Of a DNA stretch of 64,000 nucleotides, positions 1-8,152 are shown one piece after another (positions within the stretch are counted from its first letter, which is position 1; every line of letters begins with the position of its first letter). Made by a program: the position numbers and the translations under genes. The notes beneath the pieces were generated by a model. That model saw only the letters and a list, made by a program, of their open reading frames with translations, was not told where the DNA came from and ran no database searches. The stretch covers positions 62,001 through 126,000 of the forward strand of contig NZ_CATNVD010000002.1 of NCBI RefSeq assembly GCF_951230155.1, read 5' to 3'. Origin of the DNA: Parablautia sp. Marseille-Q6255. Its GTDB lineage: Bacteria; Bacillota; Clostridia; Lachnospirales; Lachnospiraceae.

Positions 1-15
1 GGGAGAAGAGATTCG

Positions 16-600
16 GTGATCACGATACCAGACGTTTCTTTAGAGACAGATGAAAAATTTATGCGTGAAGCGATGCGGCAGGCAAAAAAAGCGTACGCAC
101 TTTGCGAGGTACCGATCGGCTGCGTGATCGTCTATGAAGGCAGGATCATTGCCCGCGGCTACAATCGCCGCAACACAGATAAAAACACAACCTCTCATGC
201 AGAGATCAATGCGATCCGCCGCGCCAGCAAAAAGCTCGGCGACTGGAGACTGGAGGGCTGTACGATCTATATCACCCTCGAGCCATGTCAGATGTGTGCC
301 GGCGCAATCGTCCAGTCGCGTATCACACGCGCTGTCATTGCCAGCATGAATCCAAAGGCAGGCTGTGCAGGCTCCGTTCTGAATCTGCTTGAAATGGATG
401 GCTTTAACCATAAAGTGTCCGTCACCCGCGGTGTGCTGCAGGAGCAGTGCAGTACCATGCTCTCTGCTTTTTTCCGTGAGCTGCGTCAGCAGAAGAAGCT
501 GCTGCGCGAACAGGCAGCCGCAGCGCAGCCATCCGGCGAAACCCCGGAAGAAATTGCGGAAACTGCGGAAGAAACTGCAAAAGAAATTGTTGACTGCTGA
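16..600 (+). CDS. tadA: tRNA-specific adenosine deaminase TadA
   Basis: Zinc-dependent deaminase that converts adenosine-34 to inosine in the anticodon of tRNA-Arg(ACG), in the cytoplasm. The CDA fold shows the H-A-E motif at residues 61-63 (zinc-binding His61, proton-shuttling Glu63) and the P-C-x-x-C zinc motif at 90-94 (Cys91, Cys94). At 194 aa it is longer than the usual 150-160 aa because of an Ala/Glu-rich tail after about residue 160. The start used is a GTG at 16 with GGGAG at the window edge; an ATG at 61 is possible, but residues before it still resemble the family N-terminus. tRNA-Ser follows 30 nt downstream. Identification is firm; only the start is uncertain. Confidence 0.95.
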   Translation: MITIPDVSLETDEKFMREAMRQAKKAYALCEVPIGCVIVYEGRIIARGYNRRNTDKNTTSHAEINAIRRASKKLGDWRLEGCTIYITLEPCQMCAGAIVQSRITRAVIASMNPKAGCAGSVLNLLEMDGFNHKVSVTRGVLQEQCSTMLSAFFRELRQQKKLLREQAAAAQPSGETPEEIAETAEETAKEIVDC

Positions 601-630
601 CCCGCTCTGTTTTATAATATAAAGACGCGT

Positions 631-718
631 GGAGATGTACCCAAGTGGCTGAAGGGTCCGCACTCGAAATGCGGTAGGTCGGGCAACCGGCGCGAGAGTT
701 CAAATCTCTCCATCTCCG
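631..718 (+). tRNA. tRNA-Ser(CGA)
   Basis: An 88-nt sequence folds as a class II tRNA. The acceptor stem GGAGATG pairs with CATCTCC, followed by discriminator G. The anticodon stem CCGCA/TGCGG encloses the loop CTCGAAA, giving anticodon CGA (reads UCG). A long variable arm and the T-arm with GTTCAAATC are present. The long variable arm is characteristic of tRNA-Ser. CCA is not encoded. Confidence 0.95.
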
Positions 719-720
719 TC

Positions 721-765
721 AGACAGGGGATATTGCACAGATGCAATATCCCCTGTCTTTTATTT
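721..765 (+). terminator. Rho-independent terminator after tRNA-Ser
   Basis: A perfect 17-bp stem (721-737 with 742-758) closes a 4-nt CAGA loop and is followed by TTTATTTC. It ends the tadA/tRNA-Ser transcript and also lies beyond the end of the convergent GTPase gene. Confidence 0.88.
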
Positions 766-839
766 CAGAAAATGAAACTATCACTTTATGAACCGCGCGC
801 GGCGATTGTGCTGTTGCACACTCTTTTTTATAGTCCGGA

Positions 840-1793
840 TCAATTAAAGTATACCAGATCCTCCTGCGGCGCTCCGGTCAGCTCATATGATTCTGCGTAC
901 AGTACAGGTCCTTCCTCTCCGTACTCGCTGGAATATTCGTACTTTATCGTCGCAGTCAGCCAGATCCACTGGCGTGATTTCAGCAGATCTGCAAATTCAC
1001 TCTTGCACAGGTAGCCGACAAACCGGATGTCATCCTCACAGCAGGTCATCGCATTGCGCCCCGGCACAAACACACCGTCCGGAAAACGCCTGGACTTCAT
1101 GACCTTTGCACGGAAGCGGACCTTTTTCCCATTATACCGATCCTTCGCCTCAAACGCATCGAGATACCACAGACCATAATCAATATCCTCGATCTGGATC
1201 ACATCTGCGTTCAGGTCATACGGAGGAACATCCATTCCAGGATCGATCGGGTCGCCCTTCGCATCCTCAAAATAAACCATTGCCCGCGGATTCAGGCCGC
1301 GTACAGTCCGGCGAAACGACTGAAGATCCATCTCCGGCGTACAGCGGTTAAAAATCACCATCTCCGTATTCAGAAACAGATTACTCAGAATACTGCGCAT
1401 ATTATTCAGATAAACCGGGAACGTGCTCCCGTCCACGATCGTGATCACCTGCACGATCTCCATACTGAACGGAAGCTCATTGGTAAACAGCCACTCACTG
1501 TTCCACATCCCGTTAAGCTCAATAAAAATCCGTTTTGGACGGTAATGCTTCTCGCACATTTTTAAAAATCCGCCGCTAAACTCGCTTTCCTCATCAACCG
1601 TGATCATAGAAATATTCATATCAGACAGCGCTTTTTCATCGTATTCCTCCTCACCCTCTTCACAGAGGATCAGCAGGCCCGGCTGTCCGTCATCAAAATC
1701 ACCGCCCATGAGCACATCCTGTAAAAACAGAGTCTTTCCACTTTCCAGAAAACCATTGATCAAATAAACAGGTATTTGCTGCATGACACTCAC
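840..1793 (-). CDS. CobW-type GTPase with C-terminal DUF1980-like domain
   Basis: A 317-aa G3E-family P-loop protein. The Walker A motif GFLESGKT lies at residues 14-21. The C-terminal ~95 residues, with a F-V-P-G-R-N...C-C-E-D-D-I-R-F-V-G-Y segment, resemble the DUF1980 domain of YcgQ-type membrane proteins (recognised by eye). The C-x-C-C metal-binding motif typical of COG0523 proteins is absent, so metal delivery in the classical way is doubtful. It starts 15 nt after the stop of the His-rich COG0523 GTPase and is surely in the same operon; the two may work together on metal (perhaps zinc) allocation. The fold is reasonably certain, the role is inference. Confidence 0.8.
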   Translation of the reverse strand: MSVMQQIPVYLINGFLESGKTLFLQDVLMGGDFDDGQPGLLILCEEGEEEYDEKALSDMNISMITVDEESEFSGGFLKMCEKHYRPKRIFIELNGMWNSEWLFTNELPFSMEIVQVITIVDGSTFPVYLNNMRSILSNLFLNTEMVIFNRCTPEMDLQSFRRTVRGLNPRAMVYFEDAKGDPIDPGMDVPPYDLNADVIQIEDIDYGLWYLDAFEAKDRYNGKKVRFRAKVMKSRRFPDGVFVPGRNAMTCCEDDIRFVGYLCKSEFADLLKSRQWIWLTATIKYEYSSEYGEEGPVLYAESYELTGAPQEDLVYFN

Positions 1794-1808
1794 CCTTTCC
1801 GCTTTCTT

Positions 1809-2957
1809 TTAAAGCTGGAACAGCTTTTCAAGCTCTGCCTCACAAAGTCCGGAGCCGATCACGCAAAGCCTTCCCGTATAGTCCGCTGCTCCTGTCCTTA
1901 CCTCATACTCTCCTGGCACCAGATCAAAATGAAGCCATGTGCCGTCTGTGCATGGAACCATTCCCTTTGCGCGCAACACAATACCAAACTCCTCTGATCC
2001 ACAAAGCGTATGAAGGATCTGTTCCATCTCATCTCTTGTATACTTTCTCGGCGTCTCTCTCCCCCAGGAAGTAAACACCTCATCTGCATGATGGTGATGA
2101 TGCCCATGCTCATGGTCGTGACCGCAGCCGCAGTGCTCGTCATGCTCATGATGATGCTCATGCTCATGGTCATGACCGTAGCCGCAGTGCTCATCGTGCT
2201 CATGATGGTGCTCATGCTCGTGGTCGTGCTCATGGTCGTGACCGCAGCCGCAGTGTTCGTCATGCTCATGGTGGTGATCATGCTCGTGGTCGTGGCCGCA
2301 GCCACAGTGCTCATCGTGCTCGTGATGATGTGCTTCTTCAAGGAGCAGCTCTGCCAGCGCATCTGTTCCCTCCATCGCATGAAGGATCTGTTCACCAGTG
2401 AGCTCCTCCCATGGCGTCGTTACAATGACAGCCTTCGGATTTTTCTCACGGATCAGCTCTGCCGCCTTCATCTGCTTTTCTTCTGAAAGCTTCTGCGTGC
2501 GGCTCAGGATGACAGTCGCTGCACTTTCAATCTGATTATTATAAAATTCCCCAAAGTTTTTCATGTACATCTTTATCTTGGCTGCATCAGCTACAGTCGT
2601 AAGTGCATTGAGGACAAGCCCCGCTTCCTCCGCTGCGTCTTCTACTGCTGCCCTGACATCAGAAAGCTTGCCAACGCCGGACGGCTCAATGATAATCCGG
2701 TCCGGTGAAAATTTCTGTGTTACTTCCTTCAGCGCTTTTCCGAAATCACCGACCAGAGAGCAGCAGATACAGCCAGAATTCATCTCTGTGATATTAATCC
2801 CTGCATCCTTTAAAAATCCGCCGTCAATACCGATCTCCCCGAACTCATTCTCGATCAGCACGATCTGCTGTCCGGCAAATACCTCTTTGATCAGCTTTTT
2901 AATCAGTGTCGTCTTTCCTGCTCCCAAAAAACCTGAAATAATATCTACCTTTGTCAT
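1809..2957 (-). CDS. COG0523 metal-chaperone GTPase with His-rich repeat
   Basis: A 382-aa CobW/YjiA-family GTPase, a family that hands metal ions (often zinc or cobalt) to client proteins. Visible motifs are Walker A GFLGAGKT (residues 9-16), switch-like E-N-E-F-G, and the metal-binding C-I-C-C at 63-66. Residues about 210-292 are an insert of four near-identical His/Asp/Glu/Cys units, and the last ~80 residues form the CobW C-terminal domain. First gene of a two-gene operon; a promoter lies at 3076-3104. The insert probably stores or buffers metal. Which metal is served cannot be read from sequence. Confidence 0.9.
   Translation of the reverse strand: MTKVDIISGFLGAGKTTLIKKLIKEVFAGQQIVLIENEFGEIGIDGGFLKDAGINITEMNSGCICCSLVGDFGKALKEVTQKFSPDRIIIEPSGVGKLSDVRAAVEDAAEEAGLVLNALTTVADAAKIKMYMKNFGEFYNNQIESAATVILSRTQKLSEEKQMKAAELIREKNPKAVIVTTPWEELTGEQILHAMEGTDALAELLLEEAHHHEHDEHCGCGHDHEHDHHHEHDEHCGCGHDHEHDHEHEHHHEHDEHCGYGHDHEHEHHHEHDEHCGCGHDHEHGHHHHHADEVFTSWGRETPRKYTRDEMEQILHTLCGSEEFGIVLRAKGMVPCTDGTWLHFDLVPGEYEVRTGAADYTGRLCVIGSGLCEAELEKLFQL
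2082..2330 (-). repeat. Tandem repeat coding for four His-rich metal-binding units
   Basis: Four in-frame units each encode HHHEHDEHCGCGHDHEH, with small length differences between units; the third has Tyr in place of the second Cys of C-G-C-G. The near-identical DNA suggests recent slippage or unequal recombination, so unit number probably varies between strains. Confidence 0.9.
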
Positions 2958-3075
2958 CGCTCATCCTTCTTTCTGATATTTGAACTCATTAGCGCCGGCA
3001 TACAAAAAGTAGCCTTCCCTGTACACCAATGCTAAAAGCATTGTGGATTTATTTCCAGTATTTCCATCAGACTGT

Positions 3076-3104
3076 ATAGTACACCAAAAATCTATAATTT
3101 GCAA
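3076..3104 (-). promoter_or_regulatory. Promoter of the COG0523 GTPase operon
   Basis: Read on the minus strand: -35 TTGCAA (3099-3104), 17-bp spacer, -10 TACTAT (3076-3081). The -35 lies inside a 12-bp palindrome AATTTGCAAATT (3097-3108) that could be an operator. The inferred leader of about 110 nt also holds a small hairpin (about 3026-3047). Confidence 0.55.
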
Positions 3105-3120
3105 ATTTTTTCAAATAAAA

Positions 3121-3197
3121 AACAGAGCTGCCGGAAACGCTGCAATACAGAAGAACCTCCCATCAGTATCTGTACTGCAGCCTCACAGCGCTCTGTT
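3121..3197 (-). terminator. Bidirectional terminator hairpin
   Basis: AACAGAGC (3121-3128) pairs with GCTCTGTT (3190-3197), with further pairing inside. On the minus strand the stem is followed by a T-rich run, placing it as the end of the zinc-ribbon protein gene; the plus side is also followed by a T-rich stretch. Confidence 0.65.
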
Positions 3198-3251
3198 GTG
3201 ATTTTTAATTTTTATTTTTCTGTCCCGGCTTTCCTGCGAAAGCTACTCCTC

Positions 3252-4628
3252 TTACTCCTCTACTTCTTCCAGTTTCTCCCGGTACATAAAGAACCATACT
3301 GCCAGAAGCAGCAGCCAGCCGATTTTTCCGATCGAGCCAACGATATTCGATATTTCAGAATTTACAATTCCTGAAAGCAGATCGACAATGGATACGAGCG
3401 CCAAAAGGATATGGATCGCTGCCACATAAACGGAGACCTTTCCATAGCTCTCTCCCTCACTGCTGTTTAAACGGCATGTCTTGATCGTTGCCAGATGACA
3501 GAAATAGTACATGATCACCATCATCGCAACCGCGATCATAAGGATCATCGCCGCACCTGCTCCAATTATGACCGGAAGTGTCCCTGATACCCAGGAGGAG
3601 ATCACGACTGCAACAGTGATCACCAGCAATACCGCTGTAACAGCACATGCAACAACCATATTGATCAGAACCGTCGCTTTTACAAAGCCAAATCCGATAC
3701 CGGACATCTCCTCGCCGTTCTTTTTAGCGGTAACAAAAATCATCCACAGACCGATCAGAAACAGAAGATCTGGAATGTGCATTGCAAGATTTGCAAACAA
3801 TGCCCCGGAATCCAGCATGGAAAGAAGCGATGTAACGCTTCCTACATAGCCTGAAATCTGAGCCGGAAGCTCAAATCCTTCGATCAGCCGAATTACCTGC
3901 GAATAATTCATCTCTCTGAGGAATACTGCTGCGATCGTTCCTGCAAAGTACAGCGTATTCAAAATCGCGATCGCCAGGAATATCGGTGACTGCAGCATCC
4001 TTCTGGAGGCTTCTCTGATCTGGCGCGCTTTATAGCTTCCTGCAGCTGCGGCTCCTGCCCCCATCCCCGGCGCGGGAGTGCCCTGGCGCATCGGCGCCTG
4101 ATAAGGCGGCTGTCCCTGAAAAGCCGGACGGCCTGGCTGACCGGAATATCCATTAGCCGGTCTCTGCGGACGATTCGGCTGCGGAGCACGATCCATCTGA
4201 CCGGAACGACCATTTGACGGCTGACCGGAATGTTCTGTACGCACCGTGCGGTTCGGCTGAGCCGCCTGCATCCCCGGCTGATAAGCGCCCTGACCTGTTC
4301 TGGCCTCATTTGGCCTTCTCTGTGCCGACTGGCGCGGTCTTCCCTGAGAGCCGGCTCCCTGCGGTCCCCTCGCAGGCTCCTGCTGACCATAGATCTGAGG
4401 GCCGCTTCTCATTCTGCGCTGCGGTCTGGTCGCTCCTGCTGACTGGCTGACGGCGCGCTCTTGCGCAGGCTGCTGTGTCTTTTCCGGTCTGTTCTCCTCT
4501 TTACGGTCTGTATCAGAGGCCGCCTGCACACTCTCCTGCCCGCTCGTATCTATAAATGGATTCCCGCACACCTCACACTTTGTGCTGCTGTCATCTCCCA
4601 CATTCCCGCATACTATACATCGCTTCAT
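3252..4628 (-). CDS. Zinc-ribbon multipass membrane protein
   Basis: A 458-aa protein with three parts. The N-terminus is a zinc ribbon with Cys4, Cys7, Cys18 and Cys21. A long Arg/Gln/Pro/Gly-rich, low-complexity stretch (about 50-200) is likely disordered and basic. The C-terminal half has about five or six hydrophobic segments and ends in an acidic tail. The ATG at 4628 is chosen because AGGAGG lies 11 nt upstream; an upstream in-frame ATG at 4682 lacks such a site and would add 18 residues before the ribbon. Single-gene unit. Similar zinc-ribbon membrane proteins are common in Lachnospiraceae without a known role; I cannot assign one. Confidence 0.8.
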   Translation of the reverse strand: MKRCIVCGNVGDDSSTKCEVCGNPFIDTSGQESVQAASDTDRKEENRPEKTQQPAQERAVSQSAGATRPQRRMRSGPQIYGQQEPARGPQGAGSQGRPRQSAQRRPNEARTGQGAYQPGMQAAQPNRTVRTEHSGQPSNGRSGQMDRAPQPNRPQRPANGYSGQPGRPAFQGQPPYQAPMRQGTPAPGMGAGAAAAGSYKARQIREASRRMLQSPIFLAIAILNTLYFAGTIAAVFLREMNYSQVIRLIEGFELPAQISGYVGSVTSLLSMLDSGALFANLAMHIPDLLFLIGLWMIFVTAKKNGEEMSGIGFGFVKATVLINMVVACAVTAVLLVITVAVVISSWVSGTLPVIIGAGAAMILMIAVAMMVIMYYFCHLATIKTCRLNSSEGESYGKVSVYVAAIHILLALVSIVDLLSGIVNSEISNIVGSIGKIGWLLLLAVWFFMYREKLEEVEE

Positions 4629-4806
4629 TTTCGATATTTCCTCCTGCGTTTCTATTTCTCTGCCCTCACTGCGGATACACAAAGCTTATGTGTCCGTTCT
4701 CTTCCTGCCGATACTGCTGTCCGCTACGGGCCATACAGCTCCAAAACAAATTCTTTAATATTATATCCCAATTCCACATACAGGGCAAGCAAAAAAAGCC
4801 AATAAT

Positions 4807-4852
4807 AAAGGACTGCCGCGAAGGGGTTGTCTTCTTTGCAGCAATCCTTCTT
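4807..4852 (-). terminator. Possible terminator of the aminotransferase operon
   Basis: An imperfect stem (AAGGACTGC against GCAGCAATCCTT) lies just beyond the stop at 4882. The minus-strand stem is followed by TTTATTATT and the plus strand by CTTTTTTC. The long loop and a bulge keep confidence low. Confidence 0.4.
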
Positions 4853-4881
4853 TTTTCATGTTCTTTTTTTGCCTGTCTCTC

Positions 4882-6165
4882 CTACTGTGCAAGCAGCTTT
4901 TCCAGACTCACCAGCTTTACACTGAGCACAAAAACCTCTGCTGCCAGCGCAAGCTCCTCCGGCGTCGGGAATGACGGGGCAATTCTGATATTGCTGTCCT
5001 TTGGATCCTTTCCATATGGGAATGTTGCTCCGGCTCCTGTCATCGTCACACCGGCCTCCTTCGCCTTTGCCACGATCTTCTTTGCGCATCCCTCAAGAGA
5101 ATCAAAAGAAATAAAGTATCCGCCCTTTGGCTTTACCCAGCTTCCGATTCCAAGTCCGCCCAGCTCTTGGTCAAGGACATCAAGCACCGCCTCAAACTTC
5201 GGCCGCAGGATATCCGCATGCTTTCTCATATGCTCCCGCATCCCGTCCATATCTCTGAAAAAGCGCACATGCCTCAGCTGATTCAGCTTATCATGCCCGA
5301 TCGTCTGATAGAACATTGCTTTTCTCGCATCTGCCAGATTGGCCTCAGACGCTGCCATCGCAGCGATACCGGACCCTGGAAAGCTCACCTTTGAAGTAGA
5401 GATGAACTTGTATACAAGATCCTCATTGCCCGCCTTTTCGCACTCTGTCAAAAGCTCAAGTATCACATCCTGATCATCGTCATACAGATGATGGATCGAA
5501 TATGCGTTATCCCAGAAAATACGGAAATCAGGAGCTGCCGGCTTCAAATGCGCAAACCGCAGGACCGTCTCATCTGAATAAGAAATACCGGTCGGATTGG
5601 AATATTTCGGCACACACCAGATACCCTTGATCGAATCATCCTCTGACACAAGCTTCTCTACCATGTCCATATCAGGACCAGTCTCAAGCAGCGGCACATT
5701 GATCATCTCAATGCCAAAAAACTCTGTGATCCCGAAATGTCTGTCATATCCTGGAACCGGACAGAGAAACTTCACTTTATCCAGCTTTCCCCACGGCGTA
5801 TGACCGCAAACACCCATTGTCATTGCGCGCGCCACCGTATCGTACATCACATTCAGACTGGAATTGCCATAGATCAGGATATTTTTCTCCGGCACCTCCG
5901 ACATATCTGCCAACAGTCTTCTGGCCTCAGGGATACCGTCCATAATGCCGTAATTGCGGCAGTCCACGCCTGCTTCACAGACCATGTCAGACTCGCTGGT
6001 CAGCACATCCATCATTCCGTTGGACAGCTCAAGCTGGGCGTTGGAAGGCTTTCCTCTCGACATATCAAGCTTCAGGCCTTTTCCTTTGATCTCTTCAAAT
6101 TTTGCTTGCAGAGCAGCCTGCTCCTGTAAAAGTTCTTCCCGGGTCATCTCCGTATATGCCTTCAT
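4882..6165 (-). CDS. PLP-dependent class I/II aminotransferase (MocR-like AAT family)
   Basis: A 427-aa fold-type I aminotransferase of the family often annotated as Aminotran_MocR / type Ic aspartate aminotransferase. Visible features: Y-S-N-P-T-G around residue 190, F-W-D-N-A-Y near 217-222 (PLP-binding Asp219 and Tyr222), and S-T-S-K at 256-259 with Lys259 as the likely Schiff-base lysine. It probably transfers amino groups between aspartate or another amino acid and 2-oxoglutarate in the cytoplasm; substrate not provable here. Its ATG overlaps the stop of the upstream metallopeptidase gene (ATGA), and the ribosome site GAGGAGGAG codes for the last Glu residues of that protein, so the two are translationally coupled. 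Confidence 0.9.
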   Translation of the reverse strand: MKAYTEMTREELLQEQAALQAKFEEIKGKGLKLDMSRGKPSNAQLELSNGMMDVLTSESDMVCEAGVDCRNYGIMDGIPEARRLLADMSEVPEKNILIYGNSSLNVMYDTVARAMTMGVCGHTPWGKLDKVKFLCPVPGYDRHFGITEFFGIEMINVPLLETGPDMDMVEKLVSEDDSIKGIWCVPKYSNPTGISYSDETVLRFAHLKPAAPDFRIFWDNAYSIHHLYDDDQDVILELLTECEKAGNEDLVYKFISTSKVSFPGSGIAAMAASEANLADARKAMFYQTIGHDKLNQLRHVRFFRDMDGMREHMRKHADILRPKFEAVLDVLDQELGGLGIGSWVKPKGGYFISFDSLEGCAKKIVAKAKEAGVTMTGAGATFPYGKDPKDSNIRIAPSFPTPEELALAAEVFVLSVKLVSLEKLLAQ

Positions 6166-6647
6166 AATATCTCCTCCTCAATTGCAGTTGTCCCTGTATC
6201 ACAGACATTTGTCCGCTTATTAAGACTCGCTTCATCTATTCTATATCCCGAAGCCTTTTCCGTCAAGTATTTTTCCTCCTGTTTCCTGTATTTGTACTGA
6301 GAAACAGCCACCGCATCTTCGATTTCAAGGTCCCGCTCTCCCGCAAGAGATTCCAGATGATGTCGGAACTCATGCAGCAGCACCCTTCGTATCTCCTGTC
6401 TCCAGACCACATCCGGGCAGGTACGAAAGCACGCTGCAAAAGATCCATAATACAGGACCACAAAGCGCCCCAGATAACGGTCTCTGTGATATTCGCCCAT
6501 AACAAAAAGGTCATGGTCCACCGCAGCCGGATGCAAACGGCTGTGTTCCTGAACCATGACTCCGCCGCTTAGCTCCCGGAAAAATTCCTCCGGGAACGTA
6601 TCGGCTGTTTCTAGCGTTATCTCCTCAAACTGTTCAAATGTGATCAT
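6162..6647 (-). CDS. Small zinc metallopeptidase-family protein (HExxH)
   Basis: A 161-aa protein of the short zincin-like family ("possible zinc metallo-peptidase"). The motif H-E-F-R-H occupies residues 92-96, so His92, Glu93 and His96 could form the zinc site. No signal peptide is seen, so it is probably cytoplasmic. Its start overlaps the stop of the upstream 60-aa gene by ATGA, and its own stop overlaps the aminotransferase start in the same way. Substrate unknown. Confidence 0.8.
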   Translation of the reverse strand: MITFEQFEEITLETADTFPEEFFRELSGGVMVQEHSRLHPAAVDHDLFVMGEYHRDRYLGRFVVLYYGSFAACFRTCPDVVWRQEIRRVLLHEFRHHLESLAGERDLEIEDAVAVSQYKYRKQEEKYLTEKASGYRIDEASLNKRTNVCDTGTTAIEEEIL

Positions 6648-6826
6648 TGTATCTTCCCCATCAAAAGGCAGTCGCGGCTGTGCTCACATTTGCCGTATGC
6701 ACAGTCTGCTCCAGTCAGATGCCGCCTTCCCGTCTCATCCTCTTCAAACTCGCACACGACCATTCTCGTCTGATTCTGCGCCTTACAAAATCCACTGACA
6801 AATTCTTCAGAAATATTTTCTTCCAT
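6644..6826 (-). CDS. Small Cys-containing conserved-looking protein
   Basis: A 60-aa acidic protein with cysteines at about 14, 25, 42, 47 and 52, including C-A-Y-G-K-C and S-R-D-C-L-L. The last four bases overlap the metallopeptidase start (ATGA), and GGAG precedes its ATG by 8 nt, which supports real translation as the first gene of the metallopeptidase/aminotransferase operon. The cysteines suggest metal or disulfide binding. I do not recognise the family. Confidence 0.6.
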   Translation of the reverse strand: MEENISEEFVSGFCKAQNQTRMVVCEFEEDETGRRHLTGADCAYGKCEHSRDCLLMGKIQ

Positions 6827-6842
6827 ACAATAAGCTCCGTCC

Positions 6843-6959
6843 TTACTCTTCGTCCTCTTCCTCTGCGATCACGCCTGAAACAGAACTGATCGTGCTGACT
6901 GCTACCACAACTGCTACAATCACAACAAATAAAATTAAAACAGCAAGAAAAACCTCCAT
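6843..6959 (-). CDS. 38-aa single-pass membrane protein
   Basis: A short frame preceded by AAAGGAG encodes a 38-aa peptide: one hydrophobic helix (about residues 3-21, rich in Val, Leu and Ile) and an acidic tail ending E-E-E-D-E-E. It lies between the TelA gene (stop at 6975) and the 60-aa gene on the same strand. The good ribosome site and clean membrane-protein composition argue for a real gene. Function unknown; perhaps a regulatory or scaffolding miniprotein for the TelA/XpaC pair. Confidence 0.55.
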   Translation of the reverse strand: MEVFLAVLILFVVIVAVVVAVSTISSVSGVIAEEEDEE

Positions 6960-6974
6960 AATAAACTCCTTTCC

Positions 6975-8123
6975 CTATCGATGTATCTCCAGAAGCTTGT
7001 TTTTGAGCTCTGCTTCCATTCGATCCAGCTCCTCCTGCGCCGCAAGACGCTTCTGTCTGCCGTCTTCCTGAATCTTCATCACCTCATCAAAGGTAGAGAT
7101 CAGTGCCGCGTTCGTTGCTTTTAAGGTCTCCAGATCTACAATGCCGCGCTCCGCCGCCTTCGCACTCTCAACAGTCGCCATCTTGAGAGACTGTGCATTT
7201 CTGCGGAGCAGCTCATTCGTCATGTCTGTCACCTCACGCTGCACCTTCGCTGCCTGATTCGCATGCTCCACACCGAGCGCGATGACCATCTGACTTTTCC
7301 ACAGAGGAACCGTATTGACCACCGTAGACTGTATCTTCTCAATCATCAGAGAATCGCTCGACTGCACCAGGCGGATCTGCGGCGCAGTCTGGATCGCGAT
7401 CATCCTGGTCAGCTCCAGATCGTGCAGTTTTTTCTCAAAACGCTCACACAGACCCTCCAGATCCTTCGCCTCCTGCGCATCCTCAGGAAGGCCTGTCCGG
7501 TTTGCTTTCTCCACCAGTCCGGTCAGCTCTGTACTGCGTGTCTGTGCGAGCTTTTTCTTTCCGGCAAGAATATACATGGACAGCTCCTTAAAATAGGAAA
7601 GGTTCAGACCATACATCTTATCCAGGACTGCCACATCCTTCATAAGCTGCATCTGATGCCCCTCCAGCGCCTCACATATCTTTTCTACATTCACTTCTGC
7701 TTTTTCATACTTTGCCTTCATCGCAGTCAGCTTATTCCCTGATTTTTTGAAAAAGCCAAAAAACTTGTTTTCCTCTTCCTCCGCATCAAAGCTCTTCAGC
7801 TCTGTGACAAGGCTGGAGATCATATCGCCGACTTCCCCAAGATCCTTCGTCTTTACATTTTTAAGCGCATTCTCGGAAAAATCCGCCATCTTTTTCTGAG
7901 TCCCTACACCGTACTGCAAAATCCCATTGGAATCATGCAGATTGATCTGCTGGCTGAACTCATCTACCATCCTTCGCTCTTTCTCTGATAGTATCTCCTC
8001 CGTAAGCTGCGGTTCTGCTTTTGGCTCCGGCTGGCTCTCCTGCAAAACCGGCTCCTCCGGCTGGGCACCAAAGGTCAGCACCGGCTCCGGTGCATCTGTA
8101 AAAGCTTTTAATTCATCGCCCAT
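6975..8123 (-). CDS. TelA/KlaA-family toxic anion resistance protein
   Basis: A 382-aa TelA-family protein. The N-terminal ~50 residues are acidic and Pro-rich; the rest is helical and charged with likely coiled coils, no signal peptide and no membrane span. TelA homologues were first linked to tellurite resistance, but chromosomal copies in Firmicutes are usually paired with XpaC and tied to envelope stress. Here the XpaC gene lies 30 nt upstream on the same strand. AGGAGG precedes the ATG. The exact role is unknown. Confidence 0.88.
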   Translation of the reverse strand: MGDELKAFTDAPEPVLTFGAQPEEPVLQESQPEPKAEPQLTEEILSEKERRMVDEFSQQINLHDSNGILQYGVGTQKKMADFSENALKNVKTKDLGEVGDMISSLVTELKSFDAEEEENKFFGFFKKSGNKLTAMKAKYEKAEVNVEKICEALEGHQMQLMKDVAVLDKMYGLNLSYFKELSMYILAGKKKLAQTRSTELTGLVEKANRTGLPEDAQEAKDLEGLCERFEKKLHDLELTRMIAIQTAPQIRLVQSSDSLMIEKIQSTVVNTVPLWKSQMVIALGVEHANQAAKVQREVTDMTNELLRRNAQSLKMATVESAKAAERGIVDLETLKATNAALISTFDEVMKIQEDGRQKRLAAQEELDRMEAELKNKLLEIHR

Positions 8124-8152
8124 CCCTTTTTCCTCCTGTTTCCTGAACTCAT

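Noticed and set aside
2010-2486. Met/Val/Leu-rich frame antisense to the His-rich repeat
   Set aside because: It is only the complement of the CAT/CAC repeat, which reads as ATG/GTG codons.
2958-3110. Cobalamin or other riboswitch before the COG0523 GTPase
   Set aside because: Only a small hairpin and a palindrome at the -35 are present; no conserved riboswitch core.
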